64,000 bases of DNA from Gari tellinella (taxonomy: Eukaryota > Mollusca > Bivalvia > Cardiida > Psammobiidae). The DNA lies in NCBI GenBank assembly GCA_922989275.2, contig OV277858.1:98504794-98568793 (forward strand), given 5' to 3'. Every line of letters starts with the position of its first letter. Position 1 is the first letter of the stretch. The notes beneath the pieces are model-generated. The model searched no databases, was not told where the DNA came from, and was given only the letters and a program-made list of their open reading frames with translations. This document shows, piece after piece, positions 31,505 to 41,754 of this stretch. Made by a program: the position numbers and the translations under genes.

Positions 31505-31731
31505 CTATTAGTGGAAACCAAAGTTTCCCGACTAAAACCCTTCTTTATAAATGAGATAAATTGCAAGAAAATAGACACAGGATCATTCCTGTCAAGTTTC
31601 ATAAAAATGGCAACTGGTTTCAGAGAAGAGTTCGTTTACAGAAAATGGTTGATGAACAGACGGACGGACGGACAGACAGACAGACGACCGCCGGATGAAA
31701 GGCGATCACACTACCTCAGATGAGCTAAAAA
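31505..31731 (-). mobile_element. End of a CTCACCTG-type repeat
   Basis: AACCAAAGTTTCCCGAC through AATGGTTGATGAACAG, a GGACGGACGGACAGACAGAC run, and CTCAGATGAGCTAAAA. The reverse complement of the last part, TTTTAGCTCATCTGAG, resembles the left end of 12764-13825. Confidence 0.5.
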
Positions 31732-31917
31732 AAAAAGATGCACGATACACTAAAGACATTCAAGGGGTCACAAAACCTGACCCTGAGCTGTGCTTAGATA
31801 ATTTAGAAATAAATGAAAACTATTTCTCTTTGATCTGAAGTTTAACCCTTTTATCTTTTATAAATGCCTTTAATCATTTCCTTCTTGAATATTTATACTT
31901 AAATAAAAGTTCAACAT

Positions 31918-32070
31918 AAGTTTCTTGAAAATTCAAGTTATTATCTTGAAAATTCAACATACTATCTTGAAAAGTCAACATACTATCTTGAAAATTCAAG
32001 ATAATATCCGGAATTTTCTAGATACTATCTTGAATTTTCAATATAACAACTTGAATTTTCAAGATACAGT
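31918..32070. repeat. TTGAAAATTCAA palindromic repeats
   Basis: The 12-mer TTGAAAATTCAA and near variants recur about every 20-22 bp, spaced by ATACTATC or TATTATC. In the second half the spacer appears in the complementary sense (GATACTATCTTGAATTTTC). Confidence 0.75.
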
Positions 32071-32552
32071 TATAAAACCAAATTCTTAAAGTGGCACTAT
32101 CCGGCTTCCGTATACTTGCTTGTTTTCAATCCCCCTTTTTTAATGAAACACTATTGTATGCGGGTCACTTAGTTCAATAGCCGTAAGTGAAGGTGAATGT
32201 CGCTATTCGCAGTTACCAGACTCTGACGTCACTGGCGTGTGGGCGGGAGGCAGCCGCTGTCTGTAATGACCGGCGATAATTAAAGAAATGTGCAGTAATT
32301 AGTACCATGCAAAGTACTCGACCTCCGCTGATGCACGTGCTCCCTTCATGGAACCCCGAAATGACGTCTGCTTGTAGAGAATCGTCTGCGACTGAGGCTC
32401 TTATAAATAACTTCCGGTTTATAGATAACTGCAATCCCCTTACGGTAAAATTTTGACAATGTTACACTTTTGCGTCTGTAATGATTGAAATCCACTGTTC
32501 ATCTCATAAACAATAACTATCAACCGTTTGAACCATAGTCACATCTATGCAA
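32071..32552. other. No gene seen
   Basis: More mixed composition at 32160-32420, with CTCTGACGTCACTGG (CRE). A 73-codon minus-strand frame has no recognisable features. Confidence 0.3.
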
Positions 32553-32735
32553 TCGAAACTCGATACTTCGAACTCAAATCGATTGTGTCTGTATTTCAAA
32601 CATTGAACTTCGATAAGGCGATCTCCCTTAAGTCGAACATACCCGTATTTCAAGGTTAAAAAGTTGCTAGCCACGCTTTAACATTGAATAAGGGGTATCT
32701 TCGAACTTACGCGAGTTCGAATTATCGAGTTTCGA
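32553..32735. mobile_element. pogo-like MITE with TCGAAACTCGATA ends
   Basis: 183 bp with inverted ends TCGAAACTCGATACTTCGAA and TTCGAATTATCGAGTTTCGA. Relatives at 20620-20709 and 34625-34711. This family has no shared core hairpin, in contrast to its neighbours. Confidence 0.75.
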
Positions 32736-32774
32736 CTCTATTTATATTTGTCCTTTGCAAACAGTGTAGGCCTA

Positions 32775-33105
32775 CCAGTGAACCCCCTCCTTACAACGAC
32801 ACTTGCCGCAGTTCCCTAAACAGGACAATTATATCTAACGCCATTACTGCTGTAATATCTTCTGCTTAAGGATGTCTGCTGGCTTTTTTTCCTCAAAGTT
32901 ATGTATTGGACATTTTTACAGATAAAAAATTAATGACGAGTGACACACAGCTTGAATCCAGATCAGACGCCGCGTTACGCGGCGTCTGATCTGGATTCAA
33001 GCTGTTTGCAAATGTAAACCAATTTCCCTCCCTTTAACGACTCCTTCTGAACAACGCACACAATCCTTGTCTCCTATTAGGTGTCTTTGTAGAGAGGGGG
33101 CGCTG
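32775..33105. mobile_element. TA-2 MITE, left end decayed
   Basis: CAGTGAACCCCCTCCTTACA near the left, module ATCTTCTGCTTAAGG, hairpin at 32943-33010 with ACGCCGCGTTACGCGGCG, right end GTAGAGAGGGGGCGCTG. Confidence 0.75.
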
Positions 33106-33241
33106 TACTCGTCACAGGAATAATGTTTGCACAGGACGAGTTTACTCGTTGCTAGGGTTTATTTGGTTAATATCTTAACCCTTTTATGTCTGGATATTGT
33201 AATGAACTAACCCTGTATACTTGCTGGAAGATTTCATTGTA

Positions 33242-33591
33242 CAGCGTCCCCTCTCTACAACGGCCCTCGCTACAACGACTCCCTCCTTACAACGACCCTT
33301 GCCGCAGTTCCCTAAACAGGACAATAAAGTCTAGCGGTTGTACTGCTGTAATATCGTTAGCTTAAAGTTGCCGTCTTCTGTTTTTCTCAAAGTTACATAT
33401 TCGACATTTTGACAGAAAAAACAGTGACTAACCGCGCTTGAATCCAGATAAGACGCCGCGTTACGCGGCGTCTAATCTGGACTCAACCTGTTTTCAAATA
33501 TTCACCAATTTCCCTCCGTATAACGACTCCCTCCGAGCAACGCACACAATATCTGTCTCCCATTGGGTGTCGTTGTAGAGAGGGAGCACTG
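33242..33591. mobile_element. TA-2 MITE, intact
   Basis: 350 bp, CAGCGTCCCCTCTCTACAAC to GTAGAGAGGGAGCACTG with TA on both sides. One hairpin arm reads CCAGATAAGACGCC, a single change from the family. Confidence 0.85.
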
Positions 33592-33663
33592 TATATATAT
33601 ACAATGGTGATCTAAAAACACTGCAGTGTTTATTCATTCATCAAAATATTTTATATGATATAA

Positions 33664-33735
33664 AAACAGTGCAGACGCTGATGAAACGCCGCGTTACGCG
33701 GCGTCTCATTAGGGTCTACTCGTTTTGCCAATGTC
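33664..33735. repeat. Core hairpin variant
   Basis: AAACAGTGCAGACGCTGATG with AAACGCCGCGTTACGCGGCG and ATTAGGGTCTACTCGTTTTG. The TTAA-1-type outer arm is joined to a GCCGCG inner arm. Confidence 0.55.
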
Positions 33736-34550
33736 CACTTTCGTAGACACTAGGCTTAAATGTCTTCAGTTACAAGGAACATCCGCTAGTATGAGCACTC
33801 TAAAGAAGACCCATGATGATGTAAGATAATAAATACAGGTGGAATATAAAAGAAGGATGACAGTAAAAAGAGCTCTTTTGGCAGCTCTGTGCTTTATTTA
33901 CACCCTGCTTTAAGCAGTCGCACCCTGTAACACCAAAAGTCTCTACAGTCGACCATAGATAAAACAAAACACATTTCTTTAGTCTAACTTTTGTGTACAG
34001 ATTTTTATAAAAGACAGGTGCCATCTAAAGCAATGTGATAGTAAAGCAGAAAGCTCCCAAAAGAGCTTTCTGTTTTTCTATCCTCTTGCTTTAAGGACAT
34101 ATATATATCACCTGGGTCTACTCTTTTTGCCACTGTCCACTTTCGTAGACACTAGGCTTAAATGTCCTCAGTTACAAGGAACATCCGCTAGAATGATCAC
34201 TCTAAAGGAGACCCATGATGATATAAGATAATAAATACAGGTGGAATATTAAAGAAGGATGACAGTAAAACAGAGAGCTCTTTTAGAAGTTATCTGCTTT
34301 ACTTACACCTTGCTTTAAGCAGTCGCATCCTGTAACACAAAAAACATTTCTTCTTTAGATTGGTCGTAATGATTAGTCGTTACTGGACATGTACGAAAAC
34401 TCTCTACAGTCGACCATCGATAAAACGACATTTCTTTAGTCTAACTTTTGTGTACAGATTTTATAAAAGAGAGGTGACATCTAAAGCAATGTGACAGTAA
34501 AGCAGAAAGCTCCCAAAGGAGCTTTCTGTTTTCTGTCACCTTGCTCTTAG
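33711..34550. repeat. Tandem duplication of about 0.4 kb
   Basis: GGGTCTACTC with CTTTCGTAGACACTAGGC, CAAGGAACATCCGCTAG, CTCTACAGTCGACCAT and TCTTTAGTCTAACTTTTGTG occur in the same order in 33711-34109 and 34110-34550. Each unit ends in a TA-3/TTAA-2-type hairpin around AGAAAGCTCCCAAA. The second unit is longer by inserted sequence near 34360. Confidence 0.75.
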
Positions 34551-34624
34551 CATTCAACTGTCGTAACATTCTAATAATTTCCATACTATAGTGTTTGTAA
34601 TAGAGAGGTTTTATTGCATTATAA

Positions 34625-34711
34625 AGTTAAAATAGGGCTTGGCCATGTTTTAACTCTGAAATACGGGTATAATCGACTCAAGCGAGTTCGTTGAGTTATC
34701 GAAATTCAACA
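34625..34711 (+). mobile_element. Fragment of TCGAAACTCGATA-ended element
   Basis: GAAATACGGGTATAATCGAC, AGCGAGTTCGTTGAGTTATC and GAAATTCAAC, a diverged right half. Confidence 0.5.
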
Positions 34712-34738
34712 GAAGAAATACAAGCAATTTCGACTTAA

Positions 34739-34915
34739 CCCATGTGCGTCCACGGTCCCATTTGTAGGACATAGGCAAACAGTGTAGACTCTGATCAGAC
34801 GCCGCATAAAACAAAACGAAAATAACAATTTAAACTAGGCACCCCTTACTTGTTTTTGACTAATCTAATATGTAAGCATGGAAGAATCCATAGAGCGCAG
34901 ACGTGTCTAGGGGAT
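34739..34915 (+). mobile_element. TTAA-5 MITE, half-core copy
   Basis: After TTAA: CCCATGTGCGTCCACGG, GGACATAGGCAAACAGTG, then only the left hairpin arm to ACGCCGCAT. The right region GGAAGAATCCATAGAGCGCA matches 10982-11209. Confidence 0.6.
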
Positions 34916-34986
34916 ATAATGATAGTAGATCGCAGTACATTAAGTTCACTGTGTGATCATTATGAACACGAGTCATATTCGTCATA

Positions 34987-35232
34987 CAGTGGAGAAACTG
35001 TTATTCTTTCCCAATAAACGCGTTTATGCTAAAACTATTATTTCTATTGCAAACAGTTAGGAGCCAGATCAGACGCCGGGTAACCCGGCGTCTGATCAGG
35101 CTCCAAACTGTTTGCCACCAAGATAAACATGAATTATCAGAATTGTCCAAAAGTTGCACTTTTCTTCGTTTTAGTGTTTTACGTTTGCGTTTCGTTTCGT
35201 TTAAACGGGAAAGAATAACGTTTTCTCCACTG
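34987..35232. mobile_element. TA-1 MITE, intact
   Basis: CAGTGGAGAAACTGTTATTC to AACGTTTTCTCCACTG, TA on both sides. The host sequence ATGAACACGAGTCATATTCG is present on both sides, so the element may sit in a short duplication of the flank. Confidence 0.85.
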
Positions 35233-35517
35233 TATGAACACGAGTCATATTCGTCATATGCCATATGCCTTCAGTGAGTTCACCCGTAATATAGCTCACG
35301 AGATGAGCATTGCCCGATATAATACAGTGGATATGACATTATTGTTTCCCAATAAACGAGTTTTATGTTAAAACACTGATATCCACTGCAAACAGTCTGG
35401 AGCCCGATCGGATACCGGACAACCCAGCTCAGAACTGTTTGCCGCTCAGAATAAAATTATTCAACAATATTTTTTACAAAATTCCAGATAGGGAATTAAC
35501 ATAGTATTACATGTAAT

Positions 35518-35637
35518 ATATAAACTGCTCTTTTCTAATAGTTCTACCTCTGAGGGCCTTTTTCTTTGAAAAAGGCCCTTAGAGGTAGAACTATTAGAAA
35601 AAAGCAGTTTATACGGAAAAAGGCTTGCCTTTTTTCC
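35518..35637. mobile_element. Foldback hairpin, two stems
   Basis: TATAAACTGCTCTTTTCTAA and TAGTTCTACCTCT with GGGCCTTTTTC facing their complements. A second small hairpin ACGGAAAAAGGC/GCCTTTTTTCCGT follows directly. Confidence 0.7.
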
Positions 35638-36030
35638 GTTCTTAAGTTATGCATGATAAAATCAAAGGTATTCCAATTTTATTCAATTACTGACAGACTT
35701 TGAAAAGTGTTTGATTTGCGCGTGAATAATTTCCTCAAAACTAGGCAACTACAAAACATGGGGGGCTGACATCTTGGATGATGACGTCACGAAGAGTTGT
35801 GCGTGACGTTTCGGAATTCCCGATTTCGGTGCTATTGTTAAACCATTTTAAGCATGAATAACCCCCAACACTTATTGGTGGTCATATGACTGCCAAAAAT
35901 AGTTTCAGATTGCATTATAGGTGTACGGAGGAGTTTTAACTTTTAACGTGCTTATAGATCTATTTGATTATTTGGTTTAACAACATATAGATCTTGTCCC
36001 AAACAATTTAGGTATAAAATAAAAGTTCGA

Positions 36031-36105
36031 GTCGGTTGTGTAATCCAGATCTCAGTCACGAGAGGCGAAGCCTCGAGTGTGATCTGGAATACACAACGAA
36101 CTGAT
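36031..36105. mobile_element. GC-centre foldback hairpin
   Basis: GTTGTGTAATCCAGATCTCA with CTCGTGTG-type pairing, centre GAGAGGCGAAGCCTCG and partner GATCTGGAATACACAAC. The centre uses GGCGAAGCC. Confidence 0.65.
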
Positions 36106-36336
36106 ACACACTGGTGATAGATCTATTCCGTTTTCATTAGTATAATTTTGCTTTTTTGCGTCCATAGGCAAAGCCTATATATATACATATTATATTAATT
36201 AAAATTATTCGTTTAATTTTTCCTACCTTTTATTGAATTACGTTTGAATTTCATTAAACGGGAAAGGAAACGTTTTCTCCACTGCATGATAATAATTAAC
36301 CGACCATAACACGCGTCTGTAATGCATGTACATGTA

Positions 36337-36584
36337 CAGTGGAGAAAACGTTATTCTTTCCCAATAAACGCGTTTACGCTTAAACTATTATTTCCATTGC
36401 AAACAGTTTGGAGCCAGATCAGACGCCGGGTAACCCGGCGTCTGATCAGGCTCCAAACTGTTTGCCACCAAGATAAAAAATAATTATCAGAATTGTCCAA
36501 AAAAGTTACTTGTCTACGTTTTAGTGTTTTGCGTTTGCGTTTCGTTTCGTTTAAAAACGGGAAAGAATAACAGATTCTCCACTG
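36337..36584. mobile_element. TA-1 MITE, intact
   Basis: CAGTGGAGAAAACGTTATTC to AACAGATTCTCCACTG, TA-flanked. The two ends belong to different subfamily types (AAAACG against AATCTG), suggesting recombination between copies. Confidence 0.85.
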
Positions 36585-36629
36585 TATTTAGAAAATGACA
36601 GTTTTATGCATAAACTGACGACATGTTAA

Positions 36630-36832
36630 CACATTCACCCCTGAAACATTTAAGGTACAATTCCAATTTCAAAATAAGTATAGTGCATTTTTTACTATTT
36701 AGTGGTTATTTCAACAATATATTTTAAGGAGCCCTCTGATCAAGGTATACACTGTTTGCATGGGACTAGTGTAATCTTTACAGGTACAGTGTTTGTAAAT
36801 GACGAGTATACTCGTCGCTAGGTTTGAATGGG
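36630..36832 (-). mobile_element. TTAA-1 MITE, half-core
   Basis: TTAA on both sides. CACATTCACCCCTGAAAC to GTCGCTAGGTTTGAATGG. Only one hairpin arm remains (AGGAGCCCTCTGATCAAGG). Confidence 0.75.
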
Positions 36833-36837
36833 TTAAA

Positions 36838-36912
36838 ATCTGAGTGGAAAACAATGTCGAGTCTGATCAGTGGCCAATAAACCCGTCGTCTGACCAGGCT
36901 CCAGACTGATCA
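36838..36912. repeat. Decayed TA-1 core
   Basis: GAGTGGAAAACAATGTCGAG with TCTGATCAGTGG and CGTCGTCTGACCAGGCTCC. Confidence 0.45.
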
Positions 36913-37013
36913 TACATCCTAAGATTTCAACATTTTCAAGCGCGATTTTAGGAATCGCACCTTTCACCCTTTAGCTGACAGGCTGTCCAGCACTAACATC
37001 ATTATGCAAACAG

Positions 37014-37078
37014 TTAAGATCCAGATCAGACGCCGCGGACGCGGTTTCTGATCTTGATCGAAATTGTTTGACACATAT
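37014..37078. repeat. Core hairpin, shortened centre
   Basis: GCAAACAGTTAAGATCCAG with ATCAGACGCCGCGGACGCGG and GATCGAAATTGTTTG. Directly precedes a TTAA-2 half. Confidence 0.55.
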
Positions 37079-37079
37079 A

Positions 37080-37155
37080 TCAGCATTCTGATTTACTTTC
37101 AACCTGCTTTAAGTGGCCACCTGTCTTCAAAACTATAAATAGGTTAAAGGGTTAA
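37080..37155 (+). mobile_element. TTAA-2 right half
   Basis: TTTACTTTCAACCTGCTTTA, GGCCACCTGTC and AGGTTAAAGGGTTAA. Left half absent. Confidence 0.6.
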
Positions 37156-37394
37156 AAAAAACCAAAAAACCCAAACACCAATAGGGCAGTACATGTACAT
37201 GTTAGGTGTTGGTGACAGAACCATAGAGTTCCTTGACTAATATTGTACCTGACAGTTAGCACTGTTAGAGTGTTTCGTCTGCTACTATTTTTAAGCATTT
37301 TCCTGAAATTTCTTTCGCGTCTGCAATGAAGTCTGCTTTTACTTTCTGAAAGTTTGATTTTGTGCATTGTTACTATAGAAACATTGATACGTGT

Positions 37395-37462
37395 GTCAAA
37401 CAGTTTGGATCCACATCAGACGCCGCGTTACGCGGCGTCTGATCAGGGTCCAAGCTGTTTGA
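37395..37462. repeat. Core hairpin (TTAA-3 type arm)
   Basis: TCAAACAGTTTGGATCCACA with CAGACGCCGCGTTACGCG and GGGTCCAAGCTGTTTG. Upstream the CTGCAATGAAGTCTGCTTTT module suggests a TTAA-3 relic. Confidence 0.6.
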
Positions 37463-37925
37463 ATATTTTAGTTGCGATCAGCACTGTAGACGTGCAATTT
37501 TTAAAAATAACGCAATTTGAAAAAAATATTTCAAAATTTCGTTAAGAATTGGGACACTGTAGCAATGCAAAATTTCAAATAACGCTATGAATAGAATATT
37601 AATTAATTAATTCTAACTTTGTTACATGGTTGTTTAACATTTTTCGTTGTTGATTCTGGATAAGTGCATTGTCCACGCAATTTCAATACTATTTTTTTTA
37701 TTTCGAATTACGTTACGATGCCAATTTTTAACGTATCTAAAAACGTTTTCATTTTGTACTCTATTTTTAACGCAATTATAAATATTTTGTCAAATTGTGT
37801 TATTTTTCAAATTGCGTGTTTCTTTAGGACTTATAGTACCATCTGCTGTTTGAAATAGAGTTTCCGTTAATTTCATTTTAGAAGCTAAAGTTTTAAGTTT
37901 CTTGTTGTCTCTTCTTGATTGGTTA
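37463..37925. other. No gene seen
   Basis: Very AT-rich, with ACGCAATTT/AAATTGCG motifs repeated at about 37510, 37676, 37775 and 37810. No further structure recognised. Confidence 0.3.
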
Positions 37926-38140
37926 CAGTTGAGAAAACATTCTTCTTTCCCAATAAACGCGTTCACGCTAAATCTTTTATTTCCATTGCGAACAGTTTGG
38001 AGTCAGATCTGACGCCGGGTAACCCGGCGTCTGATCAGGCTCCAAACTGTTTGCCACTAGGTTTAAAATGAGTCGTCAAAATTGTCAAAAAGTTGTCATT
38101 TTACCCATTTTAATGCAATGCGTTTGTGTTTACTCCACTG
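37926..38140. mobile_element. TA-1 MITE, shortened right end
   Basis: CAGTTGAGAAAACATTCTTC to GTGTTTACTCCACTG. About 30 bp inside the right end are missing compared with intact copies. Confidence 0.75.
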
Positions 38141-38159
38141 TAATACATGTATATATATA

Positions 38160-38405
38160 CAGTGGAGAATCTGTTATTCTTTCCCGTTTAAACGCAAACG
38201 TACGCAAACGCAAAGCGCTAAAACGTAGAAAAGAACAACTTTTGGACAATTCTGATAATTCATGTTTATCTTGGTGGCAAACAGTATGGAGCCTGATCAG
38301 ACGACGGGTTACCCGGCGTCTGATCTGGCTCCAAACTGTTTGCACTGCAAATAATAGTTTTAGCGTAAACGCGTTTATTGGGAAAGAATAACACATTCTC
38401 TACTG
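38160..38405. mobile_element. TA-1 MITE, intact
   Basis: CAGTGGAGAATCTGTTATT to CACATTCTCTACTG, AACAGTATGGAGCC subfamily. Lies 20 bp from the previous copy in a TATATATA stretch. Confidence 0.85.
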
Positions 38406-38555
38406 TATAACGTAACAAAAATGTGTTTCTCATCTCAAATTTACGTATAGTAAAATAGACCATATACGGGATTTGGATATAACAAAAGAATTCGTTATAA
38501 GCGAGTTGCACTGTAACAATGTTCCAAATAATCCAAAATGGGAATGTATGATTAA

Positions 38556-38794
38556 CCCTTTCTCTCTCAATGACGTCATAAAGCGTATTTGCATACAATT
38601 TTGACCCTGATCAGACGCTGTGTTATGTGGCGTCTGGTCTTGTTCAAAACTGTTTGCAACTTGTTGCGAAATTAAGTTAGTTATACTGTCTTAATCTAAC
38701 TTTGAAACGATATTGCAGACAACACTATTAAAGCAGACGACAATATGGCGATGAAGGGGTATTAAACCTCACGATAAATTTGATCATGAAAAGG
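38556..38794 (+). mobile_element. TTAA-3 MITE
   Basis: TTAA then CCCTTTCTCTCTCAATGACG; right end TTGATCATGAAAAGG before CTAA. The module TTGCAGACAACACTATTAAA and GCAGACGACAAT is clear. Hairpin centre CTGTGTTATGTGG. Confidence 0.75.
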
Positions 38795-38799
38795 CTAAA

Positions 38800-39195
38800 T
38801 ACATTCGTCAAACAGTTTGGATCAAGATCAGCCACCGAGTCTAATATGTTAGCCGAGTCGTGCTTAAAATGATGATGGTCATTAAAGATTTACACGATTA
38901 TTGCCGATTAACGAGTGAAAATGATGTCATTAACCGACTTTTACAGTCATTATGTCGTCACATTTTACCCGTCTGGCACGTTCTCTAAAATAACATCGTC
39001 TGCTCGAATAAAATATCTTCTGCTTTTATTTCGGGAGTTTACAGTTATAGGTATTTTGACCCCAAAACATTTACATGGGTGTCAAACAGTCTTGATCCTG
39101 ATCAGACGCCGCTTTTCGCGGCGTCTGATCTGAATCAAAACTGTTCGAAAATGTCAGTGTTATAGAGCCTGGTAGTGAAGGTGATGGCCGACTTC
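38800..39195. mobile_element. TTAA-3-like relics with core hairpin
   Basis: A half core at 38806-38840 (CAAACAGTTTGGATCAAG) and a full one at 39079-39150 (ACAGTCTTGATCCTGATCAG with centre CCGCTTTTCGCGG). ATCGTCTGCTCG and CTTCTGCTTTTATTTCGG lie between. Ends not resolved. Confidence 0.5.
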
Positions 39196-39249
39196 TCGAG
39201 TTTTACGTTAGTTACAACACTGATCGTTAAATCACGAGATTTCAAATCA

Positions 39250-39570
39250 ATAAGCCTTTCTTAACTCTAATCATGCTGAATTGTCGTCTGCTTCAAACCT
39301 ATCGTCTGTGGTAGAAAAAAATCAAAATCACATTATACACTTTATATATTAAAAACCGGAGAAAGGTTTAATAGAGTGCTAATCAGTTTGCGTCCAGACC
39401 AGACACTGCTTAAATCAGTTAATCTTGATATCTCAAACTCCATTGGCTGTGAAGCAGTTTGAACGAAGAAATATATAAACGAGTTTCAAATAGTTTACAT
39501 CCTGATCAGACGCCGCGGCGTCTGGTCTATATCAAACTGTTTAGAAAGTAGCCATTTGTCGCATGTGGCA
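39250..39570. mobile_element. TTAA-3-like relic
   Basis: TTGTCGTCTGCTTCAAACC and ATCGTCTGTGG, a damaged core (TTTGCGTCCAGACCAGAC), then a second compact hairpin at 39488-39545 in which ACGCCGCGGCGTCTGG meets without a centre. Confidence 0.5.
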
Positions 39571-39582
39571 ATCCAATGGTTA

Positions 39583-40144
39583 CAGTGGATAAGATGTTTT
39601 TGCTTTCCAGATAAACGCGTTTTTTTCTTCTAAAAATTACTACAGCGTCCCCTCTCTACAACGACATCCAATGGGAGACAATAATTTTGTGCGTTGTTCG
39701 GAGGGAGTCGTTATAGAGAGGGAAATTGGCGTACATTTGCAAACAGCTTGAATCCAGATCAGACGCCGCGTAACGCGGCGTCTGATCTGGATTCAAGCTG
39801 TTTGTCACTCCTCATTAAGTTTTTTTTCCTGTTAAAATGTGCATTATGTAACTCTGAGAAAATTAGCAGACGACAAATTAAAGCAGACGGTAATGCAGAC
39901 ATGAAAAGGTTGGGCATAAATGCCTTGTTTGGGGATCAGCGGCAAGGGTCGTTGTAAGGAGGGAATCGTTGTTGGGAGGGCCGTTGTAGAGAGGGAACAC
40001 TGTACTTCTTTTGTAAACAGTTTAGAGCCAGATCAGACGCCGGATAATCCGGCATCTGATCATGCTCCAAACGGTTTGCAACTCAAATTAACATGAATAT
40101 TCAAACTTTTCTAAAGATGGATAAGAATAACGTCTTCTCCACTT
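39583..40144. mobile_element. TA-1 MITE split by TA-2
   Basis: Left end CAGTGGATAAGATG with GATAAACGCG; right part AAACAGTTTAGAGCCAGATC, full hairpin, ATAACGTCTTCTCCACTTT. A TA-2 element is inserted at TA in the left half. Confidence 0.8.
39643..40002. mobile_element. TA-2 MITE nested in TA-1
   Basis: 360 bp, TA on both sides, CAGCGTCCCCTCTCTACAAC to GTAGAGAGGGAACACTG. Perfect hairpin at 39738-39806. Right of it AGCAGACGACAAATTAAAGC. Confidence 0.85.
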
Positions 40145-40594
40145 TAACTGTAAATATGGCAGTATTGGTCATGCAGAAGCTCTAGCTGTACTCAAACAGA
40201 AATATTGGACAGAAACAATCACTGGTTTCCTTCAGCCGATTATCATTAACAATGCATTTTCCCCAGTGACAGAGCCATACACTGTTGCATTGTTCCATAA
40301 GCACGCCGCAATGTACACATTTCCTTTACCCAAAAATTAATATTATATAGATATATGAGTAAAATGTATATATGATCTGAGGGCCGCATGGAAGACTGGG
40401 TATTTAAGAAATGAACTGAATGTTTTCGTTTAAGCGAAATAAACGGCAGAAACTGATCGACAAATTCTATGAATCGCTTTTGTTGTAATTTCTAATATTA
40501 AATGAATATTTAATTAGCATGCATGTATGTTTAATCCATATTAGAGGTTGTTAACACAAATAATGTGTACAGTGAAAGGAACAGCCAAAACGTC
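40145..40594. other. No gene seen; possible LINE tail
   Basis: TGAGGGCCGCATGGAAGACT at about 40378 and AAGCGAAATAAACGGC at about 40432 resemble the LINE 3' end at 3296-3400, but no microsatellite tail follows. Confidence 0.3.
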
Positions 40595-40765
40595 ATTACT
40601 GAAGAAACGCAACAAAATGATTCGCGGAGAGCCAATTCATAAGCCCCGCCTCCTCTGAGGAAAGGTGTCCACAAGTCTCGCCTCTAGAGAAATTGCGTTT
40701 ATAGAAATTTTGTTCAATGGAATTGAATGGGGTGAATGTAAATATTGCGAAATGCGTGCCCATTT
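40595..40765 (-). repeat. Dispersed repeat, copy 2
   Basis: CCCCGCCTCCTCTGAGG, TCAATGGAATTGAATGGGG and the end AATGCGTGCCCATTTT match 31275-31430 in reverse. Confidence 0.45.
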
Positions 40766-40771
40766 TTAACC

Positions 40772-41013
40772 CTTTCCCCAATAGAAGCGCCTTTTAGCGG
40801 ATATGATTTATTCATCCGCTGAAGAAAATAGTTCCAATTTAATCAGTAATAAATATGAATTATAGGGAATATTTTCCATATTATAGCACATGATAGCTTA
40901 AAGCAGGCTGAAAGTAAAGCAGAATGCGCCTGAGGGCGCATTCTGCTTTACTTTCAACCTGCTTTAAGTAGTCACCTATCTTAAGTACTAGAAATAGGCT
41001 ATCAGGTAAAGGG
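40772..41013 (+). mobile_element. TTAA-2 MITE (piggyBac-like), intact
   Basis: Reference copy: 242 bp between TTAA sites, CCCTTTCCCCAATAGAAGCG to TATCAGGTAAAGGG. Central hairpin at about 40892-40967: AGCTTAAAGCAGGCTGAAAG, TAAAGCAGAATGCGCC and complements around TGAGGG. The hairpin outline matches TA-3 (TTAAAGCA..G..GAAAC or GAAAG..AACAGAA), although the ends are unrelated. Confidence 0.85.
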
Positions 41014-41017
41014 TTAA

Positions 41018-41471
41018 ATGTTTTATCTCCCAATTTTAGTTGGGAGACATATTGTATTTGTCCTGCCCCCGTTCTGTTTGTCCGTCTGTCACGTTTGGAG
41101 AGGAAAGGATTCACGGGATTCATGGGGTTGCATTCTAGGTCAGTTGGTCAAAGGTCACATGCTCTGTTACTAAACATAACTGGTTTCTGGGCAATACTTT
41201 TGTTTCGTGTAAGACTTGTGGTATAACTATGCAAATGAGGTATAAGGCAACGTTGTGTACTTTTAACGTCAGTACAATGCGTTTAATATAACCTACGTAA
41301 GGATTTCTCTATGAGGATTTAATTTTTTCTTCTCATTTAATCAATCAATATTAAATCTACCTGAAACTGTTTATCAATAACAAAAATAAATTATGCTAGA
41401 TTTATTCATACTGAATTAGTTAACTTAGAATCGCTTTTGTCCTGTGTAAATGTACTTTTTATGATTTCGCG
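41018..41471. other. No gene seen
   Basis: AT-rich sequence. GTGGTATAACTATGCAAATG with AGGTATAAGGCAACG resembles TATGGTATAACTATGTAAATG at 55525, so a dispersed repeat is possible. Confidence 0.35.
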
Positions 41472-41475
41472 TTAA

Positions 41476-41659
41476 CCCCTTCACTGCCTTACCCCGAGTA
41501 CACTAGTAATTTGAAAGCAGTTTAGACCTTGATCAGACGCTGCGTAATGTTTTACACTCATTTCAATATTTCATAAGTCAAAATAACTAAATATTCAGTT
41601 TTGGAAATAAAAGTAGACGACAATTGTTTAAAATTGATGACGTCATGGCAGTGAAGGGG
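41476..41659 (+). mobile_element. TTAA-4 MITE (piggyBac-like)
   Basis: 184 bp between TTAA sites with inverted ends CCCCTTCACTGCC and GGCAGTGAAGGGG. It keeps only the left arm of the core (AGCAGTTTAGACCTTGATC, AGACGCTGCG), yet both termini are intact. A GATGACGTCATGG site adjoins the right end. Confidence 0.85.
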
Positions 41660-41754
41660 TTAAGTCTAAGTATGAGTAACTCATTCAACTTACTTCTAAA
41701 GCAGCGACAAAGTAGTGCCATTAATGCACAGAATCAATCTCAATGTTATATTAT

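Larger units (their letters stand above)
35325..36285. mobile_element. TA-1 MITE split by about 0.75 kb
   Basis: Left half CAGTGGATATGACATTATTG to ATAAAATTATTCAAC (about 35462), with a decayed core. The right end AAACGGGAAAGGAAACG and TTTTCTCCACTG lies at 36258-36285. The insert holds two foldback hairpins and a GATGACGTCACG site. Confidence 0.65.
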
